Positions 17,274 to 25,026 of a stretch of 64,000 bases of DNA are shown piece after piece. Location of the stretch: contig JBGTBY010000031.1 of assembly GCA_041749075.1 (NCBI GenBank), positions 186,001 through 250,000 of the forward strand, given 5' to 3'. Below the pieces are notes generated by a model. The model made no database searches. It saw only the letters and a program-made list of their open reading frames with translations, and was not told the origin of the DNA. This DNA is from CAMTWZ01 sp041749075 (GTDB lineage: Bacteria > Bacteroidota > Rhodothermia > Balneolales > HLUCCA01). Within the stretch, counting starts at the first letter, position 1, and each line of letters starts with the position of its first letter. The position numbers and the translations under genes were made by a program.

Positions 17274-17471
17274 ATGAAAAGTTTAACAACTCAGAATATG
17301 ATAAGTCTTGAGGCCGGAAGTTGGTGGGACTTAGTCGATTCAGCTTGTGCCGGATATGCATTAGTGGTAGGATTAACGTACGGCGCTGTAATTGCAAACC
17401 CAGTGGGTGGGGCAATTGGTGCAGGTTGTGCTATTCGAGGTGCTTATGTTGTGCTGGATAGTATAAAATAA
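17274..17471 (+). CDS. Double-glycine-type bacteriocin-like precursor peptide 2
   Basis: A 65-residue peptide preceded by a good ribosome-binding site (AGAGGA, 17261-17266). The 15-residue leader MKSLTTQNMISLEAG has Leu4, Met9 and Leu12 in the same places as peptide 1 and ends in AG, a tolerated variant of GG. The 50-residue core begins SWWDLVDSACAGYA and continues with Gly-rich hydrophobic sequence (NPVGGAIGAGC), with cysteines at core positions 10 and 37. Both cores therefore share a C-(A)-G-Y-A motif near the N-terminus and a second Cys about 27-31 residues later. This suggests a two-peptide bacteriocin or two related toxins. Confidence 0.78.
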   Translation: MKSLTTQNMISLEAGSWWDLVDSACAGYALVVGLTYGAVIANPVGGAIGAGCAIRGAYVVLDSIK

Positions 17472-17495
17472 CTTCGAATTGACCGAATATGCGAT

Positions 17496-18173
17496 ATGTG
17501 GGGCGTATATTTAGTGAATACCCCAATTATCGTAACTGACTTGTTTCGACACTACATTGCTAACCTATTTTCGACTCAGGAACAAAGATACTACATCCTT
17601 CTTTTGTTCCTGATCGTCGATTTGCCACTTTTCGTTGTGGCTGTTTCGATGGGGTATGGCGTTGCCTCGGTACTGGGTCAACATTCCCTGCATCATGGGC
17701 TGATGTGGCTATCCCTATTCGCCTTTCTTTCGATTGGACAAGGAATCTTCCTGAAGCCCGCATCCATCAATCTTCAGCCCTATTTGCTGTTGCCCATTAC
17801 TCGGACCAAGTTATTCATCTATGCCCTAATTCCGGTCATGTGCGATCGAAGCGGCGTGTTTGTGTTTCTATTACTTGGCAGCTTGACATGGTTTGATCCA
17901 TCCATGAGTCCGTTCATGAAAATCCTGCTATTCACCGGACTCATTCCTTTCATCACCCTCTCAAGCATCTATACCTATTTCGTCCAACATCTTAAGGGGC
18001 TCAACAAAACCTATCTCATAATCCCGGTTCTGATTGTCATCCTCATCGGTTGGATGTGGATACAACCACTAACGATTCACCCACTATTGGTGATCGTCAC
18101 CCTATCTTTTCCCCTTCCTATCGTGATCAAAGCCTTGTCGACAACCATGTTTTATGTAAGCACGGATCGATGA
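17496..18173 (+). CDS. ABC transporter half-permease, N-terminal part of a DUF5687-like protein
   Basis: A 225-residue polytopic membrane protein with about six hydrophobic segments. The INLQPYLLLPITRTKLFIYAL stretch resembles the QPYLxLPI block in the first half of DUF5687 permeases of Bacteroidota, which are normally single proteins of nearly 500 residues. Here that protein appears to be split in two: the stop overlaps the next ATG (ATGA at 18170-18173), and the next gene matches the second half. It starts 24 bases after peptide 2. With the downstream ATPase it would form an ABC-2-type exporter, possibly for self-protection against the peptides. Confidence 0.75.
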   Translation: MWGVYLVNTPIIVTDLFRHYIANLFSTQEQRYYILLLFLIVDLPLFVVAVSMGYGVASVLGQHSLHHGLMWLSLFAFLSIGQGIFLKPASINLQPYLLLPITRTKLFIYALIPVMCDRSGVFVFLLLGSLTWFDPSMSPFMKILLFTGLIPFITLSSIYTYFVQHLKGLNKTYLIIPVLIVILIGWMWIQPLTIHPLLVIVTLSFPLPIVIKALSTTMFYVSTDR

Positions 18174-18883
18174 AAACGAACTCCATCTCTTATTTGATCT
18201 GGATGGTGTTTCGTCGCACCGCTCGGGCGAAATACCTGCCTTGGGGAGCATTCTTTTACTGTTTGTTCGGGTTTTCAGCCTTGTATACCGGACTAGTGAA
18301 AAATGAGTGGTTTTTTGTAAGCATCGGCTATACGATAGGAAGCATCTCAGTAGGTCTCATGATCGTGCTGCATGTGTTACGACTTTTGAGTGTGAGTTTT
18401 GATGGGATTCTGGTCTGGCCGATCTCGTCTCAAGACCTGTTGAAAGGAGTGAACCGTGTAGCCCAGATGATCACTATTGGCTTATACACTCCAGCAATGC
18501 TACTGGTCATTTACTATAATGCATCCATCCTTCCGCATTTTCTTGCTGCGATGCTGTTCAGCTTGTTTGTGGTACAACCCGTTTACATCCGATTGATGCT
18601 GTTCGAAACGAATCGGTATGATGTGACTAAGGGGATGTTCGCGACGGGTGATGCGATGGTATCCAGACCCTTCCTCAATAACCTGGCCACGATCGGATTT
18701 GCGGGGTTGTGCATTGGTCTGAGCTGGCTCGCTTCCCAAGCAGATCTTTTAAATGTTCTATGGCTTTTCTTTGCCATTTTCGGAGGAATTGGCCTGCTAC
18801 TATCTTCATCCATCCATCGCAACGAAGTCACAACATTTCAAACCAATCGATACGTCATCGCCAACGGATTCAGAAAAAAATGA
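18170..18883 (+). CDS. ABC transporter half-permease, C-terminal part of a DUF5687-like protein
   Basis: A 237-residue polytopic membrane protein that starts at the ATGA overlap with the previous half-permease. Its IWMVFRRTARAKYLPWGAFF opening and the YIRLMLFETNRYDVTKGMF stretch sit where DUF5687 proteins have their middle RNKR-type block and NxxRxDxxxxxF block. About six hydrophobic segments are present. Its own stop overlaps the start of the ATPase gene in the same ATGA manner, so the three genes look translationally coupled. The open frame further upstream (to 18050) overlaps the previous gene and is not needed. Confidence 0.75.
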   Translation: MKTNSISYLIWMVFRRTARAKYLPWGAFFYCLFGFSALYTGLVKNEWFFVSIGYTIGSISVGLMIVLHVLRLLSVSFDGILVWPISSQDLLKGVNRVAQMITIGLYTPAMLLVIYYNASILPHFLAAMLFSLFVVQPVYIRLMLFETNRYDVTKGMFATGDAMVSRPFLNNLATIGFAGLCIGLSWLASQADLLNVLWLFFAIFGGIGLLLSSSIHRNEVTTFQTNRYVIANGFRKK

Positions 18884-19572
18884 CCATTCAGATCAAGAAG
18901 CTTCGAAAAACCTATGGTACGTTTGAATGCTCGGTGGATGAATTGTTCATCGAATCCGGCCAAACCATCAAACTATATGGCAACAACGGCGCTGGAAAAA
19001 CAACACTTTTGCGTTTGCTACTGAATCTGATACCAGCGGATGGGGGCGACATACTTGTAGATGGGATGTCGGTCGTCAACGACTTCGATTGGCGAAAAAA
19101 GACTGCAGCTTATCTGGATGAGGGATTTCAAATTCCTTTCCTGACAGTAGACGAATACCTGCGATTTCTGCTGGATGTGTATGGATGTCATGTTCCAGCC
19201 GAGTTGAATCTGCATCAAACCCATGGTGGATTGATCGATCAGGATTTCGACACATCCGTCCGTGTTGGGAAATTGTCTGCCGGAAATCGGGTGAAGGCGG
19301 GTTTGCTGGGCGTGTTTATCGTCACACCATCGTTACTTGTGCTGGATGAACCCTTTGCTCATTTGGATCCGCGATCGAAAGCCGGACTCATTTCGCTTAT
19401 CGATAGTTATCGACACGAACATCCCGCCGCGACCATCCTCCTCTCCAGTCACGACATCAGCATCACGAATCGGATTTCAGGACGAAATCTTGTGATGAGG
19501 AAAGGTCAGATCATCTATGATGGGTTGGATCATGAAAAGAGTGCGTCCGAAATCGAAGCTCTTCTGATGTGA
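18880..19572 (+). CDS. ABC transporter ATP-binding protein
   Basis: A 230-residue ATPase subunit with Walker A GNNGAGKTTLL (residues about 33-43), an LSAGNRVK signature, Walker B LLVLDEPFAHLD and an H-loop LLSSHD. The signature is LSAGN where the consensus is LSGGQ, a variation seen in drug/bacteriocin-immunity type ATPases and in DUF5687 partners. Its ATG overlaps the stop of the second half-permease. With the two permeases it forms a complete transporter directly downstream of the bacteriocin-like peptides. Immunity is a reasonable but unproven role. Confidence 0.9.
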   Translation: MTIQIKKLRKTYGTFECSVDELFIESGQTIKLYGNNGAGKTTLLRLLLNLIPADGGDILVDGMSVVNDFDWRKKTAAYLDEGFQIPFLTVDEYLRFLLDVYGCHVPAELNLHQTHGGLIDQDFDTSVRVGKLSAGNRVKAGLLGVFIVTPSLLVLDEPFAHLDPRSKAGLISLIDSYRHEHPAATILLSSHDISITNRISGRNLVMRKGQIIYDGLDHEKSASEIEALLM

Positions 19573-19615
19573 AAAGTCGCTTGGCGTTTTCTAACTTCAA
19601 GAAAAAATTGACGCC

Positions 19616-20926
19616 ATGAAGCCCATTCTCCTTCTTTTTCTGACTCTTTTTTCGGTCGAGACCTTACAATCGCAGATTCTGAGCCTCCGCGACCAAGCCG
19701 CGTGGCGCGATTCCATCCTCGAAAAACGACTGACCTTGTTGTTGCCCGATCTGATGGAGCGCGCATCGATCGATGTATGGGTGATCATCGGAGCCGAGTA
19801 CAATGAGGATCCCGTTCTGAAAACAATGCTTCCGGCCACATGGCTCAATGCCAGAAGAACCACGATGTTGGTGATTGCGAAAAACCGCGTGACTGGCGCC
19901 ATCGACCGCCTCGCTGTGGCGCGATATGATGTTGGTAGAAGTTTCAAGTCCGCTTGGAACCCCGATACCCATCCCGATCAATTCAAGCGACTGGCCGAAC
20001 TTATATCCAGTTACCAGCCCGAGCGCATCGGCATCAATACGTCGCTTCATTTCGATCATGCGAATGGAATCACATTTACCGAGCATGCCCGAATGATGTC
20101 GGCCTTGCCCGAAGCCCTGCGTCGAAAAGTGGTCAGCGCAGAGGCCTTGGCTGTCGGATGGCTCGAAACTCGGATACCGGATGAACTCACGATGTATGCC
20201 CATATCAACGAAACGGCTCATGCCATTTTGGAACGGGCGCTATCGAATGAAGTCGTGATTCCAGATTCCACCACCACCACCGAGGTGCAATGGTGGCTTC
20301 GCGAAACGGTACGCTCGATGGGGCTGGATGTGTGGTTCCACCCAAGTGTAAGCGTGCAGCGTGGCGAGGCTCCGGAGCACGCGGGCGATTTCTCAGCGAA
20401 GCCGGGGGAAGAGGTGATCCGCCGCGGAGATCTGATGCATATCGATTTCGGTATCACGTATTTGGGTCTGAACACCGACACGCAACGTATGGCCTATGTT
20501 CTCAAAGATGGAGAGTCGGAAATCCCAGCCGGATTGGTGGCGGCATTCAAGAAAGGGAACCGGTTGCAGGACATCCTGACGGGGAATTTCGTGACGGGTC
20601 GGCCAGGAAATGAGGTGTTGAAGCGCTCACGCGATCAAGCCATCGCCGAAGGGCTGAGGCCTAGCATCTACACTCATCCCATTGGATTTCATGGTCATGC
20701 AGCCGGAGCCACCATCGGCATGTGGGATGCCCAAGGCGGCGTACCAGGCGATGGCGATTATCCCGTTTACCCGAATGCGTGTTGGAGCATCGAGCTGAAC
20801 GTGACGGAGCAGATCGCCGAATGGGGGAAGGATGTGAGAATCATGCTCGAGGAAGATGCGTGTTTTGATGGAAGAACGGTACGCTACATCGCGGGGCGGC
20901 AGGAATCTATATACATCATTCGGTGA
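19616..20926 (+). CDS. M24-family metallopeptidase (Xaa-Pro aminopeptidase-like), exported
   Basis: A 436-residue protein with a signal peptide (MKPILLLFLTLFSVETLQS, then Q) and an N-terminal creatinase-type domain (about 30-190). The C-terminal pita-bread peptidase domain carries the five metal ligands in the expected order: MHIDFGI, NTDTQRM, HPIGFHGH, SIELNV and LEEDA. M24 enzymes of this type remove N-terminal residues before proline or act on related substrates, here outside the cytoplasm. It follows the ABC ATPase by 43 bases but looks like an independent gene. Confidence 0.92.
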   Translation: MKPILLLFLTLFSVETLQSQILSLRDQAAWRDSILEKRLTLLLPDLMERASIDVWVIIGAEYNEDPVLKTMLPATWLNARRTTMLVIAKNRVTGAIDRLAVARYDVGRSFKSAWNPDTHPDQFKRLAELISSYQPERIGINTSLHFDHANGITFTEHARMMSALPEALRRKVVSAEALAVGWLETRIPDELTMYAHINETAHAILERALSNEVVIPDSTTTTEVQWWLRETVRSMGLDVWFHPSVSVQRGEAPEHAGDFSAKPGEEVIRRGDLMHIDFGITYLGLNTDTQRMAYVLKDGESEIPAGLVAAFKKGNRLQDILTGNFVTGRPGNEVLKRSRDQAIAEGLRPSIYTHPIGFHGHAAGATIGMWDAQGGVPGDGDYPVYPNACWSIELNVTEQIAEWGKDVRIMLEEDACFDGRTVRYIAGRQESIYIIR

Positions 20927-20957
20927 AGGTCTCGACGCCCTCGGCCACTCCCGTTCA

Positions 20958-21052
20958 TAAAGACAGATCGAGTTTTGCGGCGCTTCGATTAACCCACCCC
21001 CTGCCCCTCCCTACTCGTCAACGCTTCGCGTTTCCTCGCAAGGAGGGGTGAT
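20958..21052 (+). repeat. Left inverted repeat of a DUF559-containing element
   Basis: This 95-base arm is the reverse complement, about three quarters identical by eye, of 21477-21571 on the other side of the DUF559 gene. The outer part shares TAAAGACA and TCGAGTT, the middle shares a perfect run starting ACCCACCCCCTGCCC, and the inner end shares CTCGCAAGGAGGGGTGAT. No target-site duplication is evident at the outer ends. Confidence 0.85.
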
Positions 21053-21107
21053 TAACTTTAGGAACGATTCTTTTTGCTTGGGTCGTAGCGAAGCTTGAGA
21101 TTTCCCT

Positions 21108-21503
21108 ATGGGAAACACGAATCGCAAATGGCGTTTTGCCAGGGAACTTCGCAGAAACATGACGCCTCATGAAAGGCGGTTATGGCAACATCTGCGCAAA
21201 GGGCGGATAGAGGATTATCGCTTTCTACGACAATATGTGGTCTCTTTTGAGGAAAGAACCGACGGGGCTTGGTTCTTCATATTGGACTTTTACTGCCCGG
21301 AAGTCCGCCTCGGAATCGAATTGGATGGGAAATATCACCGCTTTCAGCTAGAGTATGATAATTGGCGAGATGCCCTCATCCGCTCGAAAAATATCCGAAT
21401 ACTTCGATTCGAGAATTCCGAGCTACTAAATCTGGAACACGTTATTTCTCAAATCTCTGCGTCATTAAATGAGCAGATCACCCCTCCTTGCGAGCCCGAG
21501 TGA
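21108..21503 (+). CDS. DUF559 (Vsr-like endonuclease fold) protein
   Basis: A 131-residue protein of the DUF559 family, whose members have a PD-(D/E)XK/Vsr-like nuclease fold. It has the typical RRNMTPHERRLWQHLR start, YRFLRQY, the FYCPEVRLGIELDGKYH block with the putative catalytic Asp/Glu residues, and IRILRFENSELL. The last residues (about ITPPCEPE) are encoded inside the right inverted repeat, so the element end forms part of the gene. The gene stands alone between an M24 peptidase and sucC, and is enclosed by long inverted repeats as a mobile element would be. A role in its own movement is inferred. Confidence 0.88.
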   Translation: MGNTNRKWRFARELRRNMTPHERRLWQHLRKGRIEDYRFLRQYVVSFEERTDGAWFFILDFYCPEVRLGIELDGKYHRFQLEYDNWRDALIRSKNIRILRFENSELLNLEHVISQISASLNEQITPPCEPE

Positions 21504-21571
21504 AACGAGGGGTCGGAGGGAGGGGCAGGGGGTGGGTCCACCGACGCGAAGCACAACTCGAAGTGTCTTTA
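21477..21571 (-). repeat. Right inverted repeat of a DUF559-containing element
   Basis: This arm has the same length as the left arm at 20958-21052 and matches it in inverted orientation. The best-conserved parts are the 21-base ACCCACC-type block and the 18-base inner block ending GGGGTGAT. It overlaps the last 27 bases of the DUF559 coding sequence. Its outer end stops 5 bases before the sucC stop codon. Confidence 0.85.
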
Positions 21572-21575
21572 AGCC

Positions 21576-22781
21576 TTACCCTATCGCCTGTGTCACCGCC
21601 TCGGCCGCTTCTTTCAGCAGAACCGCCGACACCACGTTCAACCCCGAATTATCAATGATGATCTTCGCTTCTTCGGCGTTGGTGCCTTGAAGACGCACGA
21701 TGATCGGCACTTTCGTCACTTTGGACGCGATTTCCGGATCCTTCACCGCTTCCACAATACCATTCGCCACGCGGTCGCAGCGCACGATGCCGCCGAAGAT
21801 GTTGATGAGGATGGCTTTCACGTTCGGATCGCTCAAGATGATTTTGAAGCCGTTTTTCACGGTGTCCACATTCGCACCACCGCCCACATCGAGGAAGTTG
21901 GCCGGTTCGCCGCCAGCCAGTTTGATGATGTCCATGGTAGCCATGGCCAATCCGGCGCCGTTCACCATGCATCCCACATTTCCATCCAGCTTGATGTAGT
22001 TGAGATTGTATTTCGCGGCTTCGAGCTCGAACGGATTTTCTTCGCTCTCATCCCGCAAAGCCGCGATGGCTGGCTGACGATACAGCGCGTTTTCGTCGAA
22101 ATTGATTTTCGCATCCAAAGCGAGGATGTCATTATCAGGCGTAAGTACCAGCGGGTTCACTTCGATGATGGAGGCATCCGTCGCTTCGAAGGCTTTGTAC
22201 AACAATTGAATGAATTTCACGGCCTTTTTGAACGCATCGCCTTCCAATCCGAGGGCGAACGCCAAACGGCGCGCTTGGGCTGGGAACAGAGGTTGACCCG
22301 GCTCCACCCATTCTTTGATGATAAGCTCTGGCGTTTCTTCGGCCACTTTTTCGATTTCCACACCGCCTTCGGTCGAGACCATGATCACGTTCTGGGAACG
22401 GGTGCGATCGAGCAACATCCCCAGATAAAATTCTTTGGCGATGTCGACTCCATCGGTCACATACAATCGGCTGACCAATTTTCCTTCGTCGCCGGTTTGG
22501 ATGGTGACCAACACATCACCCAAGAGAGATTCTGCAGCGGCTTTCACTTCGTCCACGGAACGAGCCAAAATCACGCCTTTCGCGTTGCTTTTGACGGTGC
22601 GGCCTTTTCCGCGTCCGCCGGCATGGATTTGCGCTTTCACGACAAACAAACTGGTTCCGTTCGCTTTCATGGCGTTGGCGGCGGCTACGGCCTCATCAAC
22701 AGTGAAAACGGCGGTGCCGGCCGGGATGGCGACTCCATATTGCGCTAGGATTTCTTTGGCTTGATACTCGTGGATATTCAT
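21576..22781 (-). CDS. sucC: Succinyl-CoA synthetase (ADP/GDP-forming) beta subunit
   Basis: A 401-residue ATP-grasp enzyme subunit of the TCA cycle that, with the alpha subunit SucD, makes ATP or GTP from succinyl-CoA. It opens with MNIHEYQAKEILAQYGV and has KAQIHAGGRGKG for nucleotide binding. Further on are EVNPLVLT, the FLDVGGGA phosphohistidine-contact loop, and INIFGGIVRCD. It is full length. sucD is not adjacent: the gene ends beside the DUF559 element and lies downstream of gmhB on the minus strand. Confidence 0.97.
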   Translation of the reverse strand: MNIHEYQAKEILAQYGVAIPAGTAVFTVDEAVAAANAMKANGTSLFVVKAQIHAGGRGKGRTVKSNAKGVILARSVDEVKAAAESLLGDVLVTIQTGDEGKLVSRLYVTDGVDIAKEFYLGMLLDRTRSQNVIMVSTEGGVEIEKVAEETPELIIKEWVEPGQPLFPAQARRLAFALGLEGDAFKKAVKFIQLLYKAFEATDASIIEVNPLVLTPDNDILALDAKINFDENALYRQPAIAALRDESEENPFELEAAKYNLNYIKLDGNVGCMVNGAGLAMATMDIIKLAGGEPANFLDVGGGANVDTVKNGFKIILSDPNVKAILINIFGGIVRCDRVANGIVEAVKDPEIASKVTKVPIIVRLQGTNAEEAKIIIDNSGLNVVSAVLLKEAAEAVTQAIG

Positions 22782-22806
22782 AAGAAAGGACTAATTGGAA
22801 TAAGCC

Positions 22807-23367
22807 TTAAAGGTAAGGGATTTTTACCGCATCAAGAAGGCGGTCTAGGATGGGGATGCCGTTCGCGCGAAGCCAGTCCTTATCGGCGTTTGGTTCGTGC
22901 CGCGAGCGGATGAAGAACGACTTCATCCCCAATTCAACCGCAGGTGCCAGATCACTGATCTTGTCGCCGGCCATGTATGACTTGCTGAAATCGATATTGA
23001 AGCGCTCCGCCGCTTGAAGGAAAAGTCCTGTTTCCGGTTTCCTCTCCTTCAGCAGATTCGCATCCAAGCCCTCATGGAATTTGGGATGCCATGGCGCGAT
23101 GTACCAAGCGTCGACCCAGGCTCCGTGTTTTTTCAGGTCCGCATCCACCCAGGCATGAAGATCGTCGACCTGCTGGCGCGTGAACATCCCGCGAGCGATT
23201 CCGCTCTGATTCGTGATCACGATCACCTTGAATCCGTTCGTGTTCATCCATTGAATGGCTTCGATGGCGCCGTCGCACCAGGTCCATTCTTCGATGGTGT
23301 GGACATAATCGGTGTCGTGGTTCAAAGTGCCGTCACGATCCAGGAAATAGGCGATTTCCAAACTCAT
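22807..23367 (-). CDS. gmhB: D-glycero-D-manno-heptose 1,7-bisphosphate 7-phosphatase-like HAD protein
   Basis: A 186-residue HAD phosphatase with motif I FLDRDGTLN (residues 8-16), ITNQSGIARG for motif II and the MAGDKISD motif IV. This is the GmhB layout, and the divergent neighbours encode the other three steps of heptose activation. The zinc-binding loop of classical GmhB (CxH with a later CxC) is absent: the equivalent stretch reads APWHPKFHEG and LKERKPETG without cysteines. The second GmhB domain in the window, in the fusion protein at 38991-40898, keeps those cysteines. It is divergent from hddA, sharing a 37-base gap. Confidence 0.85.
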   Translation of the reverse strand: MSLEIAYFLDRDGTLNHDTDYVHTIEEWTWCDGAIEAIQWMNTNGFKVIVITNQSGIARGMFTRQQVDDLHAWVDADLKKHGAWVDAWYIAPWHPKFHEGLDANLLKERKPETGLFLQAAERFNIDFSKSYMAGDKISDLAPAVELGMKSFFIRSRHEPNADKDWLRANGIPILDRLLDAVKIPYL

Positions 23368-23404
23368 TCTCCTTAATTTGATGTATGCACAAAATATTGG
23401 AAAT

Positions 23405-24445
23405 ATGTCAAATGTGATTATCCGGGCCAGGGCGCCCCTTCGACTTGGTTTGGCCGGTGGTGGAACGGACGTATCTCCATACTGTGATATTCATGGTGGA
23501 TGCATTCTGAACACCACTCTGGATCAATATGCCTATGCCGTGATCAAGCAGACAGACGAGATGAAGGCAATGACATTCTCGGCTACGGACCAACAAGTGA
23601 CCGTCACGATGTCTCAGGATGATGAGATATTGCTGGATGGGACGTTGAATTTACATAAGGCGGTGTATCGTCACATGGTGAAACATCACAACAACGGGAA
23701 TCCGATTCCGATGGAATTGAGCACCTTTTGTGATGCACCCATTGGCTCAGGACTCGGCTCTTCTTCTACCTTGGTTGTAGCGATGATCCGTGCCTTTGTG
23801 GAACTGCTGAACTTACCGATGGACGATTATCATGTCGCCTCGTTGGCCTACAAAATCGAGCGTGAAGATTGCGGGTTGCAAGGCGGTCGACAAGACCAGT
23901 ACTCCGCAACCTTCGGCGGCATCAATTTCATGGAATTCTATGCGGACAATCGGGCGGTCGTGAATTCGCTTCGCGTCAAGAACTGGATCATCAATGAGCT
24001 TGTAGCGTCCTTAGTACTGTATTTCACGGGCGTTTCCAGAGAATCGGCAACCATCATATCGGATCAAAGCGAAAACCTTCGTTCGGGATCCATTCAAGCC
24101 ATGGATGCGATGCATGGATTGAAACAGGAAGCGTTGACTATGAAAGAATGTCTATTGAGAGGCGATTTTGATGGATTTGTGGAATCGATGAAAATCGGAT
24201 GGGAGAACAAAAAGCGGTCGGCTAAAACCGTGTCCAATCCACATATCGATGAGATTCATGATGCCGCCATAAAAGCCGGTGCACTGGCAGGAAAAGTCTC
24301 GGGTGCGGGAGGTGGTGGCTTCATGCTGTTTTTTGTGCCGAATGAGCGTCGTATGGACGTAATCCGGACCTTGGAGCGATATCACGGACAAGTGCGGAAT
24401 TGTCATTTCACCAAACATGGAGCCCAATCGTGGCAAATTCGATGA
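23405..24445 (+). CDS. hddA: D-glycero-alpha-D-manno-heptose 7-phosphate kinase (GHMP kinase)
   Basis: A 346-residue GHMP kinase. It has RAPLRLGLAGGGTDVSPY at the start, the ATP-binding PIGSGLGSSSTLVVA motif and GKVSGAGGGGFMLFF near the C-terminus, the HddA pattern. It phosphorylates heptose 7-phosphate at C1 on the way to a GDP-heptose. I chose the ATG at 23405 because the family begins within a few residues of RAPLRL; in-frame starts at 23378 (TTG) and 23381 (ATG) are possible. Its stop overlaps the gmhA start (ATGA). Confidence 0.88.
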   Translation: MSNVIIRARAPLRLGLAGGGTDVSPYCDIHGGCILNTTLDQYAYAVIKQTDEMKAMTFSATDQQVTVTMSQDDEILLDGTLNLHKAVYRHMVKHHNNGNPIPMELSTFCDAPIGSGLGSSSTLVVAMIRAFVELLNLPMDDYHVASLAYKIEREDCGLQGGRQDQYSATFGGINFMEFYADNRAVVNSLRVKNWIINELVASLVLYFTGVSRESATIISDQSENLRSGSIQAMDAMHGLKQEALTMKECLLRGDFDGFVESMKIGWENKKRSAKTVSNPHIDEIHDAAIKAGALAGKVSGAGGGGFMLFFVPNERRMDVIRTLERYHGQVRNCHFTKHGAQSWQIR

Positions 24446-25026
24446 CGTACAACAGTCGGGATGAATTGAAGAAATCCGTGAATGTGATTCAATCCATTCT
24501 GGCGGATGAAGCCTTGATCACTCGTATCGATGCCGCCGCGGAAGCAACCATACAATCATTGAACAATGGTGGCAAGGTTCTATTGGCAGGAAATGGCGGA
24601 AGTGCGGCCGATGCGCAACACATCGCTGGTGAATTGGTGAGCCGATTCCTGTTTGATCGCCCCGGATTACCTGCGATCGCATTGACCACCGATACCTCCA
24701 TCCTCACCGCCATTGGAAACGATTATGGGTATGAGCGCTTGTTCGCCCGTCAGATCCAAGCCTTAGGTCGCGAAGGGGATGTGTTCATCGCGTATTCCAC
24801 ATCCGGCTCATCACCCAATATCTTGGCAGCGCTCGATGAAGCCCGATCCAGAGGCATCCTCACTATCGGATTAACCGGAAACCGGCAAAGCCCGATGCGC
24901 GATCGTTGCGATATCCTGTTGGATGTGCCCTCATCCGAAACCCCCAAAATTCAAGAAGGACATCTTGTGATTGGTCATATCCTCTGTGGTTTGGTAGAGC
25001 AGTCCATTTTTGGAAAGGATGCCTGA
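24442..25026 (+). CDS. gmhA: Phosphoheptose isomerase
   Basis: A 194-residue SIS-domain enzyme that converts sedoheptulose 7-phosphate to D-glycero-D-manno-heptose 7-phosphate. It has LLAGNGGSAADAQHIAGELV, SRFLFDRPGLPAIAL, TAIGNDYGYE and the AYSTSGSSPNI phosphate loop, all GmhA hallmarks, plus a late EGHLVIGHILC with the active-site Glu/His. The ATG overlaps the hddA stop, and its own stop overlaps the hddC start (TGATG), so the three genes are tightly coupled. Confidence 0.94.
   Translation: MTYNSRDELKKSVNVIQSILADEALITRIDAAAEATIQSLNNGGKVLLAGNGGSAADAQHIAGELVSRFLFDRPGLPAIALTTDTSILTAIGNDYGYERLFARQIQALGREGDVFIAYSTSGSSPNILAALDEARSRGILTIGLTGNRQSPMRDRCDILLDVPSSETPKIQEGHLVIGHILCGLVEQSIFGKDA

Noticed and set aside
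19573..19615. A GGCGT/ACGCC hairpin after the ABC ATPase as a terminator
   Set aside because: The stem is interrupted by an uneven bulge and no T-run follows.
21687..22748. A 353-codon open frame opposite sucC
   Set aside because: It is fully antisense to a well-conserved enzyme gene, is His/Phe-rich and has no family features. It is a frame shadow from GC-skewed codon use.
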